A DNA stretch of 42,685 nt, taken from assembly GCA_903925275.1 (NCBI GenBank), contig CAIYES010000428.1, forward strand, positions 1 through 42,685. Reading direction: 5' to 3'. Numbering within the stretch: position 1 is the first letter of the stretch; the number at the start of each line of letters is the position of its first letter. A program made the translations under genes and the position numbers. The notes beneath the pieces are model-generated. The model was not told where the DNA came from and searched no databases. It saw only the letters and a list, made by a program, of their open reading frames with translations. Shown here one piece after another: positions 1 through 9,560 of this stretch. The stretch comes from an uncultured Bacteroidales bacterium (GTDB lineage Bacteria > Bacteroidota > Bacteroidia > Bacteroidales > FEN-979).

Positions 1-56
1 ATATTCGATATTCGATATTCGATATTCAATATTCGATATTCGATATTCAATATTCA
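1..56. repeat. 7-bp tandem array ATATTC(G/A), 8 units
   Basis: Eight consecutive heptamers, five ATATTCG and three ATATTCA, run from the first base of the window. The array may therefore continue upstream of it. The units vary only at the last base (G/A). It lies upstream of the Omp28-like gene and its promoter. No spacers or longer unit are present, so this is a simple short tandem repeat. Confidence 0.9.
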
Positions 57-141
57 AATCCTGATAAATCCACATCCTTCAGCGATTCAAAAATAGCATT
101 TTTTATTAGACTACCGATGAAATAGAAGTCAGGATAAAGTT

Positions 142-149
142 TAAATTTG
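142..149 (+). promoter_or_regulatory. Bacteroidota-type -7 box (TAAATTTG)
   Basis: TAAATTTG matches the Bacteroidota -7 consensus TAnnTTTG exactly and lies 24 bases before the preferred ATG at 174. I see no convincing -33 TTG at the usual distance. The box overlaps an in-frame TTG at 147, which argues against that codon being the start. Confidence 0.5.
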
Positions 150-173
150 CAGAAAATTCATCCTGTAAAAAAA

Positions 174-2282
174 ATGATCATGAAAAAAATGTTTACCACT
201 TTGTTCCTGGTACTGACCAGTCTTTTTGCCATACAGTCGCAAACGCTGGTTACCACCCAGCCCCTCAACAAGAATGCAGTTTTGGAGGAATACACCGGTA
301 TTCACTGCCAATATTGCCCTGAAGGCCATGCAATTTCTGCCAGTATTCTGGCCAATCATCCGGGCAGAGCTGTTGTTGTAGCTATTCATCAGGGTTCCTA
401 TGCCATACCCGGCGCCGGTGAACCCGATTACCGTACTCCGTTTGGTGATCTGCTTGCCAGCCAGTCGGGACTCACAGGGTATCCTTCAGGAACCGTCAAC
501 CGCCATGTTTTCTCAGGAACCAATACTGCTTTGGGACGAGGAGACTGGACTGCAAATTCGGAACTGATCCTGCAGCAGCCTTCGCCAGTGAATGTTGGGA
601 TTGCAACATCGTACAATGCCGCTACCCGCGAGTTGACAGTGAATGTTGAATTATACTATACCGCCAATAGTGCCACCACGTCAAATTTTATCAATGTTGC
701 GCTAATTCAAAATCATGTTTTCGGCCCACAAACTGCCGGTGGTGCCGGGAATAATTATGAACACATGGAAATGCTCCGCTATTTTATTACCGGACAGTGG
801 GGCGACGAAGTGACAACCACCACGCAGGGGTCACTTGTCGAAAAATCGTATGTTTATACCATTCCGGCTGCATATAACAGTATTCCCTGTGTTGTTGAAA
901 ACTGCGACATTGCAGTTTATGTTGCCCAGGGGCATCAGGAAATCCTCACAGGAGATGTGGTTCCTGCTATCAATGGTACTAACCTTTACATTGGTGATGT
1001 CACTACTGCTGAAAGTACCATGAAACTTGGACAACCAACTGTCACAACGGATTTTAATCTTTTTGCCAACAGCAATTTAGCTGGCACAGAACCTTTTAAA
1101 ATAAAGTTGGTTTCAGCTCCACCCGTCGGCTGGACTTCGGCTTTTGAGATTGATGGACAAACCTTTTCTGACAGCACCATTACAGATCTTGTTAAAGGAA
1201 CTCCCAAGTCATTTATTCTCCATGTCACGCCAGGTACGCCGGCAAGTTTTGAGACATATGTTTTCGAACTCTCTTCGGTGAACAATCCCAATGCCCCTGT
1301 CAAATATTTTAAGGCCTTTGTGATGTCGAATGTGAATACCTTGCTTGTAAATGCTGCCGGCGACAACAATGCAACCTTGCATCAGGATGTTTATATTGCC
1401 GGACTGATTGCCGGGGGATGTGACCATCTGGCGGTGATGAAATCCAATTTGTTCGTTCAGGCTAATGATGCCGGGATTTTTACAGAATTGTTAAATGTTT
1501 TTTACAACTGTGCCTGGACTTTCCCGGCCTTTACCGACCCGGAAGCTCTTGCCGTTAAAGCATTTGTGGATAATGGCGGAAATCTCCTGGTAGCAGGGCA
1601 GGACATCGGCTGGGATATCATGAGTGGAGCCGCAGGGAATCATGGTACGCCGGTAACACAGGATTTATATACGAATTATCTGAAAGCAACCTTTGTCGAT
1701 GACGGAAGCACTGCAAATAATAAATTGGTTGCCAACACGGCTGATCCGATCTATGGCTCTACAGCTACCTCCACTATTGTTGATGTATATGGCGGTAACA
1801 TGTATCCCGATCAAATCACCCCGCTTCAAAATGCCACAGCTGCATTCTACTATAACACCACACTGACAAAAACTTGTGCTGTCAAATCGACTAAGGATCA
1901 GGCAAAGGTTATTTATTTCGGAGTCGGACTTGAAATGGTTCAGAGTACTGATGTCAGAAACGACGTGCTCAAAAAAACCTATGACTGGTTTATGGAAGGA
2001 GTCGGAATTACCGAAAATGGTGAGAAACACAGCGCATCTCTTGGTCAGAATTTTCCGAATCCGGCCAATGATCACACAACCATCATGTTGTCGGCAATCG
2101 ACCGGGATATGACGCTTGAAGTGACTGATCTGATGGGCAGGAAACTGTTAAACGCAGCTGTTAAAGCCGGTGCATCCCAAATCCAGATAGCTACTTCAGG
2201 TATTCAGAATGGCCTCTATTTATATCGCCTGATCAGCAATGGAAAGGTGATTGATACAAAAAGAATGGAAATTGTGAAGTAG
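174..2282 (+). CDS. Omp28-like secreted protein with T9SS type A sorting domain
   Basis: A secreted protein of about 700 residues. An N-terminal signal peptide (hydrophobic to about residue 20, ending near SQTL) is followed by a thioredoxin-like Omp28 region with a CxxC motif (HCQYCPEGH, about residues 45-48). The middle is beta-rich and includes a flavodoxin-like stretch around ALAVKAFVDNGGNLLVAGQD. The last 80 or so residues form a type A T9SS sorting domain (QNFPNPAND ... GLYLYRL ... KRMEIVK). Family knowledge implies export through Sec and then the type IX system to the cell surface. The role of the CxxC is unknown; disulfide chemistry or surface adhesion are possible. ATG at 174 was preferred for its A-rich leader; ATG at 180 is equally plausible. 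The stop codon TAG begins a duplicated octamer. Confidence 0.85.
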   Translation: MIMKKMFTTLFLVLTSLFAIQSQTLVTTQPLNKNAVLEEYTGIHCQYCPEGHAISASILANHPGRAVVVAIHQGSYAIPGAGEPDYRTPFGDLLASQSGLTGYPSGTVNRHVFSGTNTALGRGDWTANSELILQQPSPVNVGIATSYNAATRELTVNVELYYTANSATTSNFINVALIQNHVFGPQTAGGAGNNYEHMEMLRYFITGQWGDEVTTTTQGSLVEKSYVYTIPAAYNSIPCVVENCDIAVYVAQGHQEILTGDVVPAINGTNLYIGDVTTAESTMKLGQPTVTTDFNLFANSNLAGTEPFKIKLVSAPPVGWTSAFEIDGQTFSDSTITDLVKGTPKSFILHVTPGTPASFETYVFELSSVNNPNAPVKYFKAFVMSNVNTLLVNAAGDNNATLHQDVYIAGLIAGGCDHLAVMKSNLFVQANDAGIFTELLNVFYNCAWTFPAFTDPEALAVKAFVDNGGNLLVAGQDIGWDIMSGAAGNHGTPVTQDLYTNYLKATFVDDGSTANNKLVANTADPIYGSTATSTIVDVYGGNMYPDQITPLQNATAAFYYNTTLTKTCAVKSTKDQAKVIYFGVGLEMVQSTDVRNDVLKKTYDWFMEGVGITENGEKHSASLGQNFPNPANDHTTIMLSAIDRDMTLEVTDLMGRKLLNAAVKAGASQIQIATSGIQNGLYLYRLISNGKVIDTKRMEIVK

Positions 2283-2295
2283 TGAAATAGTGAAA
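2280..2295 (+). repeat. Duplicated octamer TAGTGAAA starting at a stop codon
   Basis: Two perfect copies of TAGTGAAA. The first three bases are the stop codon of the Omp28-like gene. The unit shares the GTGAA core of the larger octamer arrays at 9519-9558 and 10998-11212, and reads in the sense direction of the gene it follows. Two copies alone would be unremarkable; the link to the other arrays is inference. Confidence 0.6.
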
Positions 2296-2323
2296 AATTC
2301 ACTTGTCCGGTAGCCGGAGTTTC

Positions 2324-3760
2324 TTAGTGAATTACATTATTTATAATCCAGTTTCCTATTATTGCCAGGGCTGATGGAGAGATTGTCTCTTCAATCTTGG
2401 CATATTCTGAAGGGCTTCCGGTGGTAGCACTCTGGAAAAGATGATTCAGTCCGGGTAATTCTTCAATGGTATACCGTGGGTTGCCGCCAAAGATCAGTGC
2501 TTTTTCAACTGCCTGCAGATTTTCCTTTGGTGGCACCTGGAGATCGAGACTTCCGTTGATCGCGAGCAAAGGACATTTTACCTGTGATAAATAGTCTTCA
2601 GGGTTCAAGGTAAGGAAACACCTGAACCATGGCGAGGTGACGGTTTTTATCTGGATACTGATTTCCGGATCGGTCAGTTTGTGATAACTGGTGTCTCTGG
2701 CATTTTTTTTATCGATTTCGGCAAACAGGGCACGAAGTTTCTGCTCTGCCTTTGCATCATCCTTGTTTTTTTTCAGAACAGCGTACATATCTCTGCTCAG
2801 CTTATCGTTCGCTTTGATGGATTTCTCATTCATTTTTTCCGCTTTCGAAATCAGCTCCGATTGCAACAACAGGATTTGTTCTCCGGTAAGTCCCGGGCCG
2901 GCCATGAGTATGATGAATGCAACATCGGCACGATGTGAAGCCACAATGGGGGCAATGATTCCTCCCTCGCTGTGGCCGATTAAACCGATTTTCAGGCTGT
3001 CAATTTCAGATCGTTTCTTCAGGAAGTCAATCGCAGATTCAGCATCAGTGGCAAAATCGAAGGAGGTGGCTGTTGTGAAGATGCCACCCGACTTACCCAC
3101 GCCACGATCATCGTACCTCAGCACTGCAATTCCCTGGCGGGTGAGGTAATCGGCCAGTAGGAGAAAGGGTTTATGTCCGGATAACGCTTCGTCGCGATTT
3201 TGCGGCCCCGATCCGGTAATGAGGATGGCAACAGGATAGCGACCCTCTTTTTCAGGTATGGTGAGTGTTCCCGCCAGGTCAAATCCTCCGCCGATATTTT
3301 TAAAAACTACTTCTTCTGATCGATACGGAAAAGGTGGTTTAGGTTCCTGCGGACGATTCAGCTTTATCATTTTGTCCTGCCGTTCGAGGGTAAGCGGGAA
3401 TGATAAACCCGACTGGTTCCAGATTCCGGGAATGGATGTTTTACCGGCATTTATTTTTCCAATGAATTTTCCTCCTATTTTTTTTGATGAAACAAAAATT
3501 GAATCATTCCGGAGGATTACCTTACTAGTGGGGAGATCTATTGCACCCTGGTCAGGACTGTCGAAGGTGACGATCATGCTGTCGGCCTTGTTGAAGGAGA
3601 TATTCATTACCAAACGGAGTTCCGTTCCCTGAACCTTGAGTGTTCCGGCCCATGAACCCCGGAGTTCTTGTGTTTTTTCCTGTGCCTGCATGATGGCTGG
3701 AATCAGAAGAACACAAAGAGTCAACAGTTTACACACGATTATGCCGCATTGTTTTTTCAT
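2324..3760 (-). CDS. Secreted alpha/beta hydrolase
   Basis: A 478-residue exported hydrolase starting at the ATG at 3760, where MKKQ begins a clear signal peptide ending near MQAQE. Residues about 30-140 form a beta-rich accessory domain (RGSWAGTLKVQG) often found before this hydrolase type. The alpha/beta hydrolase domain follows: TGSGPQNRDE near residue 182, RYDDRGVGKS, then the nucleophile elbow GHSEGG with Ser about 264. The likely acid Asp is in GSLDLQVP and the His in LPGLNHLFQ. All three catalytic residues are present. The substrate is unknown; related proteins are annotated as esterases or dipeptidyl-peptidase-like. It is the last gene of a minus-strand run, 60 bases after the DUF4249 gene. 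Confidence 0.85.
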   Translation of the reverse strand: MKKQCGIIVCKLLTLCVLLIPAIMQAQEKTQELRGSWAGTLKVQGTELRLVMNISFNKADSMIVTFDSPDQGAIDLPTSKVILRNDSIFVSSKKIGGKFIGKINAGKTSIPGIWNQSGLSFPLTLERQDKMIKLNRPQEPKPPFPYRSEEVVFKNIGGGFDLAGTLTIPEKEGRYPVAILITGSGPQNRDEALSGHKPFLLLADYLTRQGIAVLRYDDRGVGKSGGIFTTATSFDFATDAESAIDFLKKRSEIDSLKIGLIGHSEGGIIAPIVASHRADVAFIILMAGPGLTGEQILLLQSELISKAEKMNEKSIKANDKLSRDMYAVLKKNKDDAKAEQKLRALFAEIDKKNARDTSYHKLTDPEISIQIKTVTSPWFRCFLTLNPEDYLSQVKCPLLAINGSLDLQVPPKENLQAVEKALIFGGNPRYTIEELPGLNHLFQSATTGSPSEYAKIEETISPSALAIIGNWIINNVIH

Positions 3761-3820
3761 CGGTATGTTTATTTTCAGGGACACGAAATTTTGTGCTCCT
3801 GCAATTATTTCGCCTTTTAG

Positions 3821-4666
3821 CTATTTCACCACCGTCTTTGCATAGCTATTCGAATATGCCGCAAAGAAGCCTACGCCTCCGTTGCTCACATTTCCTTTTA
3901 TATTCGCCGGTGGGCCACTGAAGAATGGGATGTTGAATCCTGACTGAACCACTTCGTTTATAAAATCATAATACTCTTTGGTAATACCCGACATCTGAAG
4001 CATGATCGTATCACCGGGAGATATTGTTTCCCATTTGTGTTCATTGTTAAGATAAATTACATCAACACCATTCATGTAGCTGCCATTGTAAAATTTGTCA
4101 TCAGAAACCACTTTTTTTGTGAGGGTATCTGTCATCAGTATCCCGTTGCGGTAAAAATTGAAGAGATAGTAGTTGGTCTCATTGCCTGGTTCCTGCGCAT
4201 ATAATTTAACTGTCCATATTCCCTTTTTGCCCCATTCGGGGTGAAAATCTGCTCCTATTGAATCGAGATGGGTTACCTGCAGAAGGGCAGAAGACGCCTC
4301 CACACTGGTTTTTCCTGAAATGGCCTCCGGAAGATCGACGTGTAAGGTATATGTTTTCCCGATATGTCCGATAAAACCAGCATCTGTTTCATAAATTCCC
4401 GAAATTCCCTTCCGTGACTCACGCAATATGAAGGTGTTTATACCATCGTTGATGGTTACACTGGCATTCACCACCCTGGGCACAGGCACATTTGAGAAAT
4501 AATCGGCTGATTTGGTCAGTGCAACCTGGTATACCCCGGTGTCGGATTCAATGTTGCCATCCACGACAAGCCGGGTATAGGTTGTATCAAGCTTTACATT
4601 TATTTTTTCGGTACAGGCCGCAGCCATCAATGCAAGCAGAAGGATATGAACTATTTTTCTAGTCAT
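3821..4666 (-). CDS. DUF4249 family lipoprotein
   Basis: A 281-residue outer-membrane or periplasmic lipoprotein. The start is ATG at 4666, which gives a signal peptide with lipobox MAAAC (Cys18); a longer upstream reading frame only shadows the receptor gene. The mature part is beta-rich and begins with the DUF4249 pattern (VVDGNIESDTGVYQVALTKSADY). It overlaps the end of the TonB receptor gene by 8 bases, so the two are almost certainly translated together. In Bacteroidota, DUF4249 proteins commonly accompany a TonB receptor and are presumed surface partners in uptake. The ligand is unknown. The stop codon lies in GTGAAATAG, which resembles the octamer repeats of this region. Confidence 0.85.
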   Translation of the reverse strand: MTRKIVHILLLALMAAACTEKINVKLDTTYTRLVVDGNIESDTGVYQVALTKSADYFSNVPVPRVVNASVTINDGINTFILRESRKGISGIYETDAGFIGHIGKTYTLHVDLPEAISGKTSVEASSALLQVTHLDSIGADFHPEWGKKGIWTVKLYAQEPGNETNYYLFNFYRNGILMTDTLTKKVVSDDKFYNGSYMNGVDVIYLNNEHKWETISPGDTIMLQMSGITKEYYDFINEVVQSGFNIPFFSGPPANIKGNVSNGGVGFFAAYSNSYAKTVVK

Positions 4667-7025
4667 TGTTGAAGTGAAAATTAAAGGTGACTGAAGGGAT
4701 GATTCCGAAGAGATAAACCTTTTCGGCATAGGTGGTATTCGGATCGACATTATCCTGGGTAAAGTTGATTGACCAGGTATTATGGCGGTTGTAGGCATTA
4801 TAAACGGAGAAATTCAGATCCCATGTGAATTTTCGTCCGGGTTTTTCTTTGCTGTAGAAGGAGAGTGAGACATCGAGGCGATGATAATCCTCATACCTGT
4901 ATTGGTTTCTGTCGGAGTAGATCGGAACGATTTTTCCGCCTATCTCAGCGCGTCCGGTCGGGAAAGTTACCGGCGCTCCGGTTGCGTAAACCCAGTTTGC
5001 CGAAACAGTTAACCGTTTACTGATGACATAATTCAACACAACCGAAACGTTGTTGGGTTTGTCGTAAGGAGCGGGATAAGGGTTGTCGCCGTTGATCTCA
5101 TGGATTTGGCGAAAAGTGCGTGACCAGGTGTAACTTACCCATCCGTTGATCTTCGATTCATTAAGCCTGACAAGGAATTCAACGCCATACGACCAGGCTT
5201 TACCTGTGCGTATTTCACCTTCCAGCTTGTTGTTTAGCAAAAGATCTGCAAAATCTTTAAAATCGACAACATTCTGCATCCATTTGTAATAGCCTTCGAC
5301 TGAGGTTTCAATCGTATTCCTGCGGAAATTTCTGAAGTAACCAAAAGCCACCTGGTCAGCGATTTGAGGCTTTATATTGGGGCTGGCTGGAAACCAGATA
5401 TCGAGCGGTGTTCCGACGGTAGAATTCTGGGCAAGCTGCAGATATTGGTAAGTCCTGGCATAACTGGCCTTAATGGAATGTTTGCTGTTGAAATCGTACA
5501 GCAACCCGAGGCGCGGTTCAAGCCCTGCATAGGTGTTGTAAAGGACACCTGCTTTGTAAACGGTGGAATCAGTTGCCTTGTAGGCAGAGTCGTAATGGAA
5601 AACCGTACCTGGTCCGGTATTCTGAAACATGGATAAACGCAGGCCATATTTCACCGTAAAATGGTCACCGATTTTTTGTTCATTGCTGCCAAAAACGCCT
5701 GTTTCAAAGCCATAGTTGTTTGGAACTTTCACATTGGTAAACACTGTTTTTTCGCCGATACCCTTTGCATCTCCGGGATTAAACATGTGATAGATTACCG
5801 AAGCCCCGAACCTGATCGTGTTTTTTGTGTTCAGGTAATAGCTGAAATCACCTTTGACACCCAGATCCCGAAGATTTGATGTCCAATCAAACGAGTTATT
5901 ATTTCCGGCCGGGGTACCCAGATTATACAGATAGTTGCTGTAAATTAGGGAGAAATTTGAGAACAGCTGCTTTGTAAACAGGTGATTCCATCGGATCGTA
6001 GCGGTTTCGTTGCCCCATTTCATAGATGCAAAGCCGTTTTTAAACACATCACGCCCAAAATATCCCGATAAAAAAATCTGGTTGTTATCGTTAATCCTGT
6101 AATTGATTTTGGCGTTCAGATCGTAAAAATAGAGCCTGTTGTTATGCAGCGCCTTGTTGGATGAGAGTGGCAGAAAAATATCGGCATACGTACGGCGACC
6201 GGAAACGACAAACGAACAGCGATCCTTCAGGATGGGGCCTTCGATCGTGAGCCGGCTGGCAATCAGTCCGATACCTCCATTGACTTCGAATTTCTTTGAA
6301 TTCCCTTCATTCATACGGATGTCGAGTACGGAGGATAGACGACCACCATAATTGGCAGGGATGTCTCCTTTGTAAAGCTTCACATCCTTGATGGCGTCAT
6401 TGTTGAACACGGAGAAAAAACCCATCAGATGTGAAGCATTGTAAACAGTGGCTTCATCGAGCAGAATCAGGTTTTGGTCGGGGGCGCCTCCCCGCACGCT
6501 GAATCCGCTCGATCCTTCCCCGACTGACTGGACACCCGGTAGCATCTGGATGGCTTTGATCACATCAACTTCACCAAACAAAGCAGGGATGCGTTGAATT
6601 GTTTTTATATCCATCCGAAATGTACTCATCTCGGGCTTTGCTACATTTTTATCGTTCTTTTCGCTGGTGATCTCCACCTCTTTTAAATCACGCAGCAAGG
6701 GTTCCAGTTCCAGGTTAATCCTGAAATCCCTGGTGAGATCAATTGAATTCTCAATTGTTTTATAACCGACATAAGAATATATCAGCGAATATTTTCCGGT
6801 GGTTAAGGTGAGCGAGTAGTTGCCATATACATCAGTGACTGCACCGGTTTTCAACTCCTTTACGAAAATCGTTGCCCCGACCAGTGCCTCACCACTGTGT
6901 TTATCGGTGATTTTTCCGCTGATGGAGAAACGGGTGGATTTGTCGACAGTTTCACTGAAACCCGAAAAAAATATTAATAAAAAAAATCCAAAGAAAAAAG
7001 AGAAAGCAGATGGCTTCATATGCAT
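4659..7025 (-). CDS. TonB-dependent receptor with carboxypeptidase-regulatory domain
   Basis: A 788-residue outer-membrane receptor. Signal peptide to about residue 25; carboxypeptidase-regulatory-like (CarbopepD_reg_2) domain at about 33-115 (SGKITDKHSGEALVGATIFV); plug domain at about 125-235 (GEGSSGFSVRGGAPDQNLIL, then NYGGRLSSVLDIR); the rest is a 22-strand-type barrel with alternating aromatic residues, ending in aromatic Phe-rich strands (FNFHFNND). Energised by TonB, such proteins import a ligand across the outer membrane. The partner is the overlapping DUF4249 lipoprotein rather than a SusD protein, so this is not a classic Sus pair. It begins 15 bases after tsaC ends, which suggests cotranscription. 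The substrate cannot be read from the sequence. Confidence 0.92.
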   Translation of the reverse strand: MHMKPSAFSFFFGFFLLIFFSGFSETVDKSTRFSISGKITDKHSGEALVGATIFVKELKTGAVTDVYGNYSLTLTTGKYSLIYSYVGYKTIENSIDLTRDFRINLELEPLLRDLKEVEITSEKNDKNVAKPEMSTFRMDIKTIQRIPALFGEVDVIKAIQMLPGVQSVGEGSSGFSVRGGAPDQNLILLDEATVYNASHLMGFFSVFNNDAIKDVKLYKGDIPANYGGRLSSVLDIRMNEGNSKKFEVNGGIGLIASRLTIEGPILKDRCSFVVSGRRTYADIFLPLSSNKALHNNRLYFYDLNAKINYRINDNNQIFLSGYFGRDVFKNGFASMKWGNETATIRWNHLFTKQLFSNFSLIYSNYLYNLGTPAGNNNSFDWTSNLRDLGVKGDFSYYLNTKNTIRFGASVIYHMFNPGDAKGIGEKTVFTNVKVPNNYGFETGVFGSNEQKIGDHFTVKYGLRLSMFQNTGPGTVFHYDSAYKATDSTVYKAGVLYNTYAGLEPRLGLLYDFNSKHSIKASYARTYQYLQLAQNSTVGTPLDIWFPASPNIKPQIADQVAFGYFRNFRRNTIETSVEGYYKWMQNVVDFKDFADLLLNNKLEGEIRTGKAWSYGVEFLVRLNESKINGWVSYTWSRTFRQIHEINGDNPYPAPYDKPNNVSVVLNYVISKRLTVSANWVYATGAPVTFPTGRAEIGGKIVPIYSDRNQYRYEDYHRLDVSLSFYSKEKPGRKFTWDLNFSVYNAYNRHNTWSINFTQDNVDPNTTYAEKVYLFGIIPSVTFNFHFNND

Positions 7026-7040
7026 GAAAAAGTTTTACAA

Positions 7041-7613
7041 TTATTTCCGGATAACACGGAATTCTCCGTTTGTCTCCAGTTTGATAATCTTAGATGGTTT
7101 TAATTTGTGAAACTGAGCCAGGGATTCATCAACGACATAATCAACCTTGTCAACGATTTCACGGGCAATGTCTTTAAAAAATACAGGTGTACTCCCACCG
7201 GAAATATTGGCTGAAGTGGAGACGATGGGTTTGCCGAATGCAAGGATCAGTTTCCGGCAAAAATCGTCCGTTACAATCCTGATCGCGACAGAACCGTCAT
7301 CTGCTATCACATTGGCAGCTAAATTTTTAGCATGCGGGTAGATGATGGTCAATGGAGCCCCGGCATTTTTGATCAGATCCCAGGCATTTTCAGGAATGAT
7401 CGTTACGTAATGCTGAATTTTTTCAACTCCATCTATCAGGATGATCAGGTTTTTATTTTCCGAACGGTTTTTCAGGTGAAAGATTTTTTCTACAGCAACC
7501 GGGTTTGTTGCATCACAGCCGAGTCCCCATACGGTATCGGTGGGATACAACAAGGTACCTCCTTTTTGTAAAACATTAAGGCAATTGTTGATTTCCCCGT
7601 CGAAGGATGCCAT
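7041..7613 (-). CDS. tsaC: L-threonylcarbamoyladenylate synthase (TsaC/YrdC family)
   Basis: A 190-residue single-domain YrdC protein. It makes threonylcarbamoyl-AMP from threonine, bicarbonate and ATP, the first step of t6A modification at position 37 of tRNAs reading ANN codons. Family motifs visible: GGTLLYPTDTVWGLGCDA near residues 18-35, the substrate-binding KNRSENKNLIILID, and IVSTSANISGG. The short length fits TsaC rather than the longer Sua5, which carries an extra C-terminal domain. It lies 91 bases after the GT9 gene and 15 before the TonB receptor, so this housekeeping gene appears to share transcription with envelope genes. Confidence 0.9.
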   Translation of the reverse strand: MASFDGEINNCLNVLQKGGTLLYPTDTVWGLGCDATNPVAVEKIFHLKNRSENKNLIILIDGVEKIQHYVTIIPENAWDLIKNAGAPLTIIYPHAKNLAANVIADDGSVAIRIVTDDFCRKLILAFGKPIVSTSANISGGSTPVFFKDIAREIVDKVDYVVDESLAQFHKLKPSKIIKLETNGEFRVIRK

Positions 7614-7704
7614 GATTATACTGCCAGTTAAATCAAAATAACGTGCAAAGGTACTGACAAATTGCTTAGCAGCTCAAGGAGGGAAAAAAGCCGGGTAAGA
7701 CTGG

Positions 7705-8724
7705 TTACAACCGTTCCGTTAATTGACCTGTCCGGATATCGAAGGCGCAACGGAAATGTTTTTCCGGGCAGGACTTGTATCCGTGCAACCCACAGGGTCG
7801 GCAGGACAGTTTATTATCAACTTCCACAACCCATGAATCGTCGGAGAGCGGTCCAAAGCCGAAACCGGGAACTGTTGAACAATAAACGGCTGTGACGGGA
7901 GCATTTACAGCAGAAGCCAAATGCATGGGTGCTGAGTCGTTTGTAAAATTCATGCGGGCGTCTTTCATCAATGCCGCAGATTGAAGAAAAGTCAATTGCC
8001 CGGCAAGGTTTTTTATCCCGGGAAGGGCAACCTCTTCAATAATCTTTTCGCAAAGGCTGTAATCATTGCCGGCGCCAAGGAGGTAGATGTTGGCATCGGC
8101 CGGGAACTGCGCTGCAAATTCAACCCATTTTTCCACCGGATACTGTTTTGTAAACCACAGGGAAGCAGGGGAAACAGTATAGAAAAGGCTTGTCTTCATT
8201 GAAGCAACATGTTCGAAATCAATCAATGACGGGTAAAGCCGTGGCATTGCCCCGCTGTTATCGGTAATATCTTCAAGCAGCGCTAAATTCCGGTTGATTT
8301 CGTGAACACCATCGAGTTTGTGGCTGACTTTTTTTGTGAAAAAAAGCGACATTGGGTTCTTGTCAAAACCAATGGTCAGTTCTGCTCCCGACAGCGCTGT
8401 CATCAATCCGGTCTTGAAAAAACGCTGCAGGTTAACCACCAGGCTGTACTTCATTGTCCTGACGTGATGCAGCAATCGGATGAAGTTCCGGTTTGCATGT
8501 GACCTTTTATCCCAGATCAGAACTTCATGAAGAAACGGGTGACCGGTAAAGAGACTTTCGTTGCCTTTTTTCACCAGAAGGTCAATCCGGCTGTCGGGGA
8601 AATAGCGATGTAATTTTTCCACAACTGGCGTTGCCAGGATCACATCTCCGATGGAAGCGGTTTGGATGACCAGTATGCTATCTGTTTTCTTCACTTGTTG
8701 ATTCTCCAGGCATTGATATGACAC
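7705..8724 (-). CDS. Glycosyltransferase family 9 (heptosyltransferase-like)
   Basis: A 339-residue cytoplasmic GT9 enzyme of the ADP-heptose:LPS heptosyltransferase type. The N-terminal Rossmann half has the family start SILVIQTASIGDVILATPVV (residues about 16-35). The C-terminal half has the conserved TNDSAPMHLASAVNAPVTAVY, which binds the nucleotide sugar. A cysteine-rich tail (SCRPCGLHGYKSCPEKHFRC) is common in this family. The likely role is adding a sugar to lipid A core or another surface glycan; the sugar and acceptor are not determined. It follows a sugar-phosphate transferase gene by 84 bases, so the two may act in one surface-glycan pathway. Confidence 0.87.
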   Translation of the reverse strand: MSYQCLENQQVKKTDSILVIQTASIGDVILATPVVEKLHRYFPDSRIDLLVKKGNESLFTGHPFLHEVLIWDKRSHANRNFIRLLHHVRTMKYSLVVNLQRFFKTGLMTALSGAELTIGFDKNPMSLFFTKKVSHKLDGVHEINRNLALLEDITDNSGAMPRLYPSLIDFEHVASMKTSLFYTVSPASLWFTKQYPVEKWVEFAAQFPADANIYLLGAGNDYSLCEKIIEEVALPGIKNLAGQLTFLQSAALMKDARMNFTNDSAPMHLASAVNAPVTAVYCSTVPGFGFGPLSDDSWVVEVDNKLSCRPCGLHGYKSCPEKHFRCAFDIRTGQLTERL

Positions 8725-8808
8725 ATTTTGTTAAATATTTTATGCTGAACTTTCAGGATTATCCTGAGGGATATCTATGTTGTATTGATGAGGACAGGAA
8801 TCTGAAAA

Positions 8809-9516
8809 TCAACATAATCCAGAAAACCATCCCCGGACTGTTCTTATGATCAGTTTCATGTCATAGAAAAAAGAATAGTTATCGCCGGCAAAGTGACTTG
8901 CATATTCATCGTCGAGTTGCATTCTTTGTTTTTCAGGAATCAGCCCATTGAATGCTTTTTGTTCAACCTGCCACAGCCCGATTATCCCTGCCGGAGCGAG
9001 GAAACGTATGCCCATTTCTCCACGGGTCATGAGTACTGCTTCATAAACAGGCAAGGGCCGGTTGCCAACAATCGACATATCTCCCCTGATGACATTGATC
9101 AATTGAGGGATGTTATCAATACCTGTGTTACGGATGAATTTTCCAACCCTGGTTATTCTGGGATCATTTAAGATTCTTGCCGTATATTGCGGACAGGGCA
9201 ACGAAAAATCAACTGCTGTCTCCCTATTCTCCGGCGTGCACTGATTTTGTTTTTTTAAAAGCTCTTCTAAATCTTTATCACCTCCTACATACATGGATCT
9301 GAGCTTGTACAAATAAAATACATCAAGCCTCCTGCCCATGCGGGATGATCTGTAAATCACTTTACCTTTTGACTCTATCCGGATGGCTATGATTGCAAGA
9401 AATAGTATTGGTGACAAAAAGAGGAGTGCACAACATGCTGCCACAAGGTCGAAGATTCTTTTTGACATTGGCATCCTGAAATACAATTCATTAGAATCAG
9501 ACATAATTTGTTCCAT
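8809..9516 (-). CDS. Bacterial sugar transferase (initiating glycosyl-1-phosphate transferase family)
   Basis: A 235-residue protein of the WcaJ/WbaP-like catalytic family that transfers a sugar-1-phosphate to undecaprenyl phosphate. One hydrophobic segment (about residues 22-46) follows the KRIFD motif. The catalytic region has the family signatures KVIYRSSRMGRR, YKLRSM, IDNIPQLINVIRGDMSIVGN and RPLP. The N-terminal multi-membrane domain of WcaJ is absent, as in the short family members. Two starts are possible: ATG at 9516, which lies inside the octamer repeat, or ATG at 9504 (MSDSN). The repeat fills the whole gap after dapD, so the leader of this gene is repeat DNA. Confidence 0.88.
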   Translation of the reverse strand: MEQIMSDSNELYFRMPMSKRIFDLVAACCALLFLSPILFLAIIAIRIESKGKVIYRSSRMGRRLDVFYLYKLRSMYVGGDKDLEELLKKQNQCTPENRETAVDFSLPCPQYTARILNDPRITRVGKFIRNTGIDNIPQLINVIRGDMSIVGNRPLPVYEAVLMTRGEMGIRFLAPAGIIGLWQVEQKAFNGLIPEKQRMQLDDEYASHFAGDNYSFFYDMKLIIRTVRGWFSGLC

Positions 9517-9518
9517 TT

Positions 9519-9558
9519 CACCATTTCACCAATTCACCAATTCACCATTTCACCATCT
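9519..9558 (-). repeat. 8-bp tandem array CACCA(TT/AT)T between dapD and the sugar transferase
   Basis: Five octamers on the plus strand (CACCATTT, CACCAATT, CACCAATT, CACCATTT, CACCATCT). Read in the direction of the flanking genes the unit is GGTGAAAT or GGTGAATT. The array begins two bases after the dapD stop and runs up to the ATG of the sugar transferase, filling the 44-base gap. The dapD-proximal end holds GAGATGGTGAAA, which is also found at 10986 and 13685. Confidence 0.85.
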
Positions 9559-9560
9559 CG

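Noticed and set aside
2289-2318. Two small hairpins after the Omp28-like gene as a terminator
   Set aside because: Stems are only five or six pairs with three-base loops and only a short T run; too weak to call.
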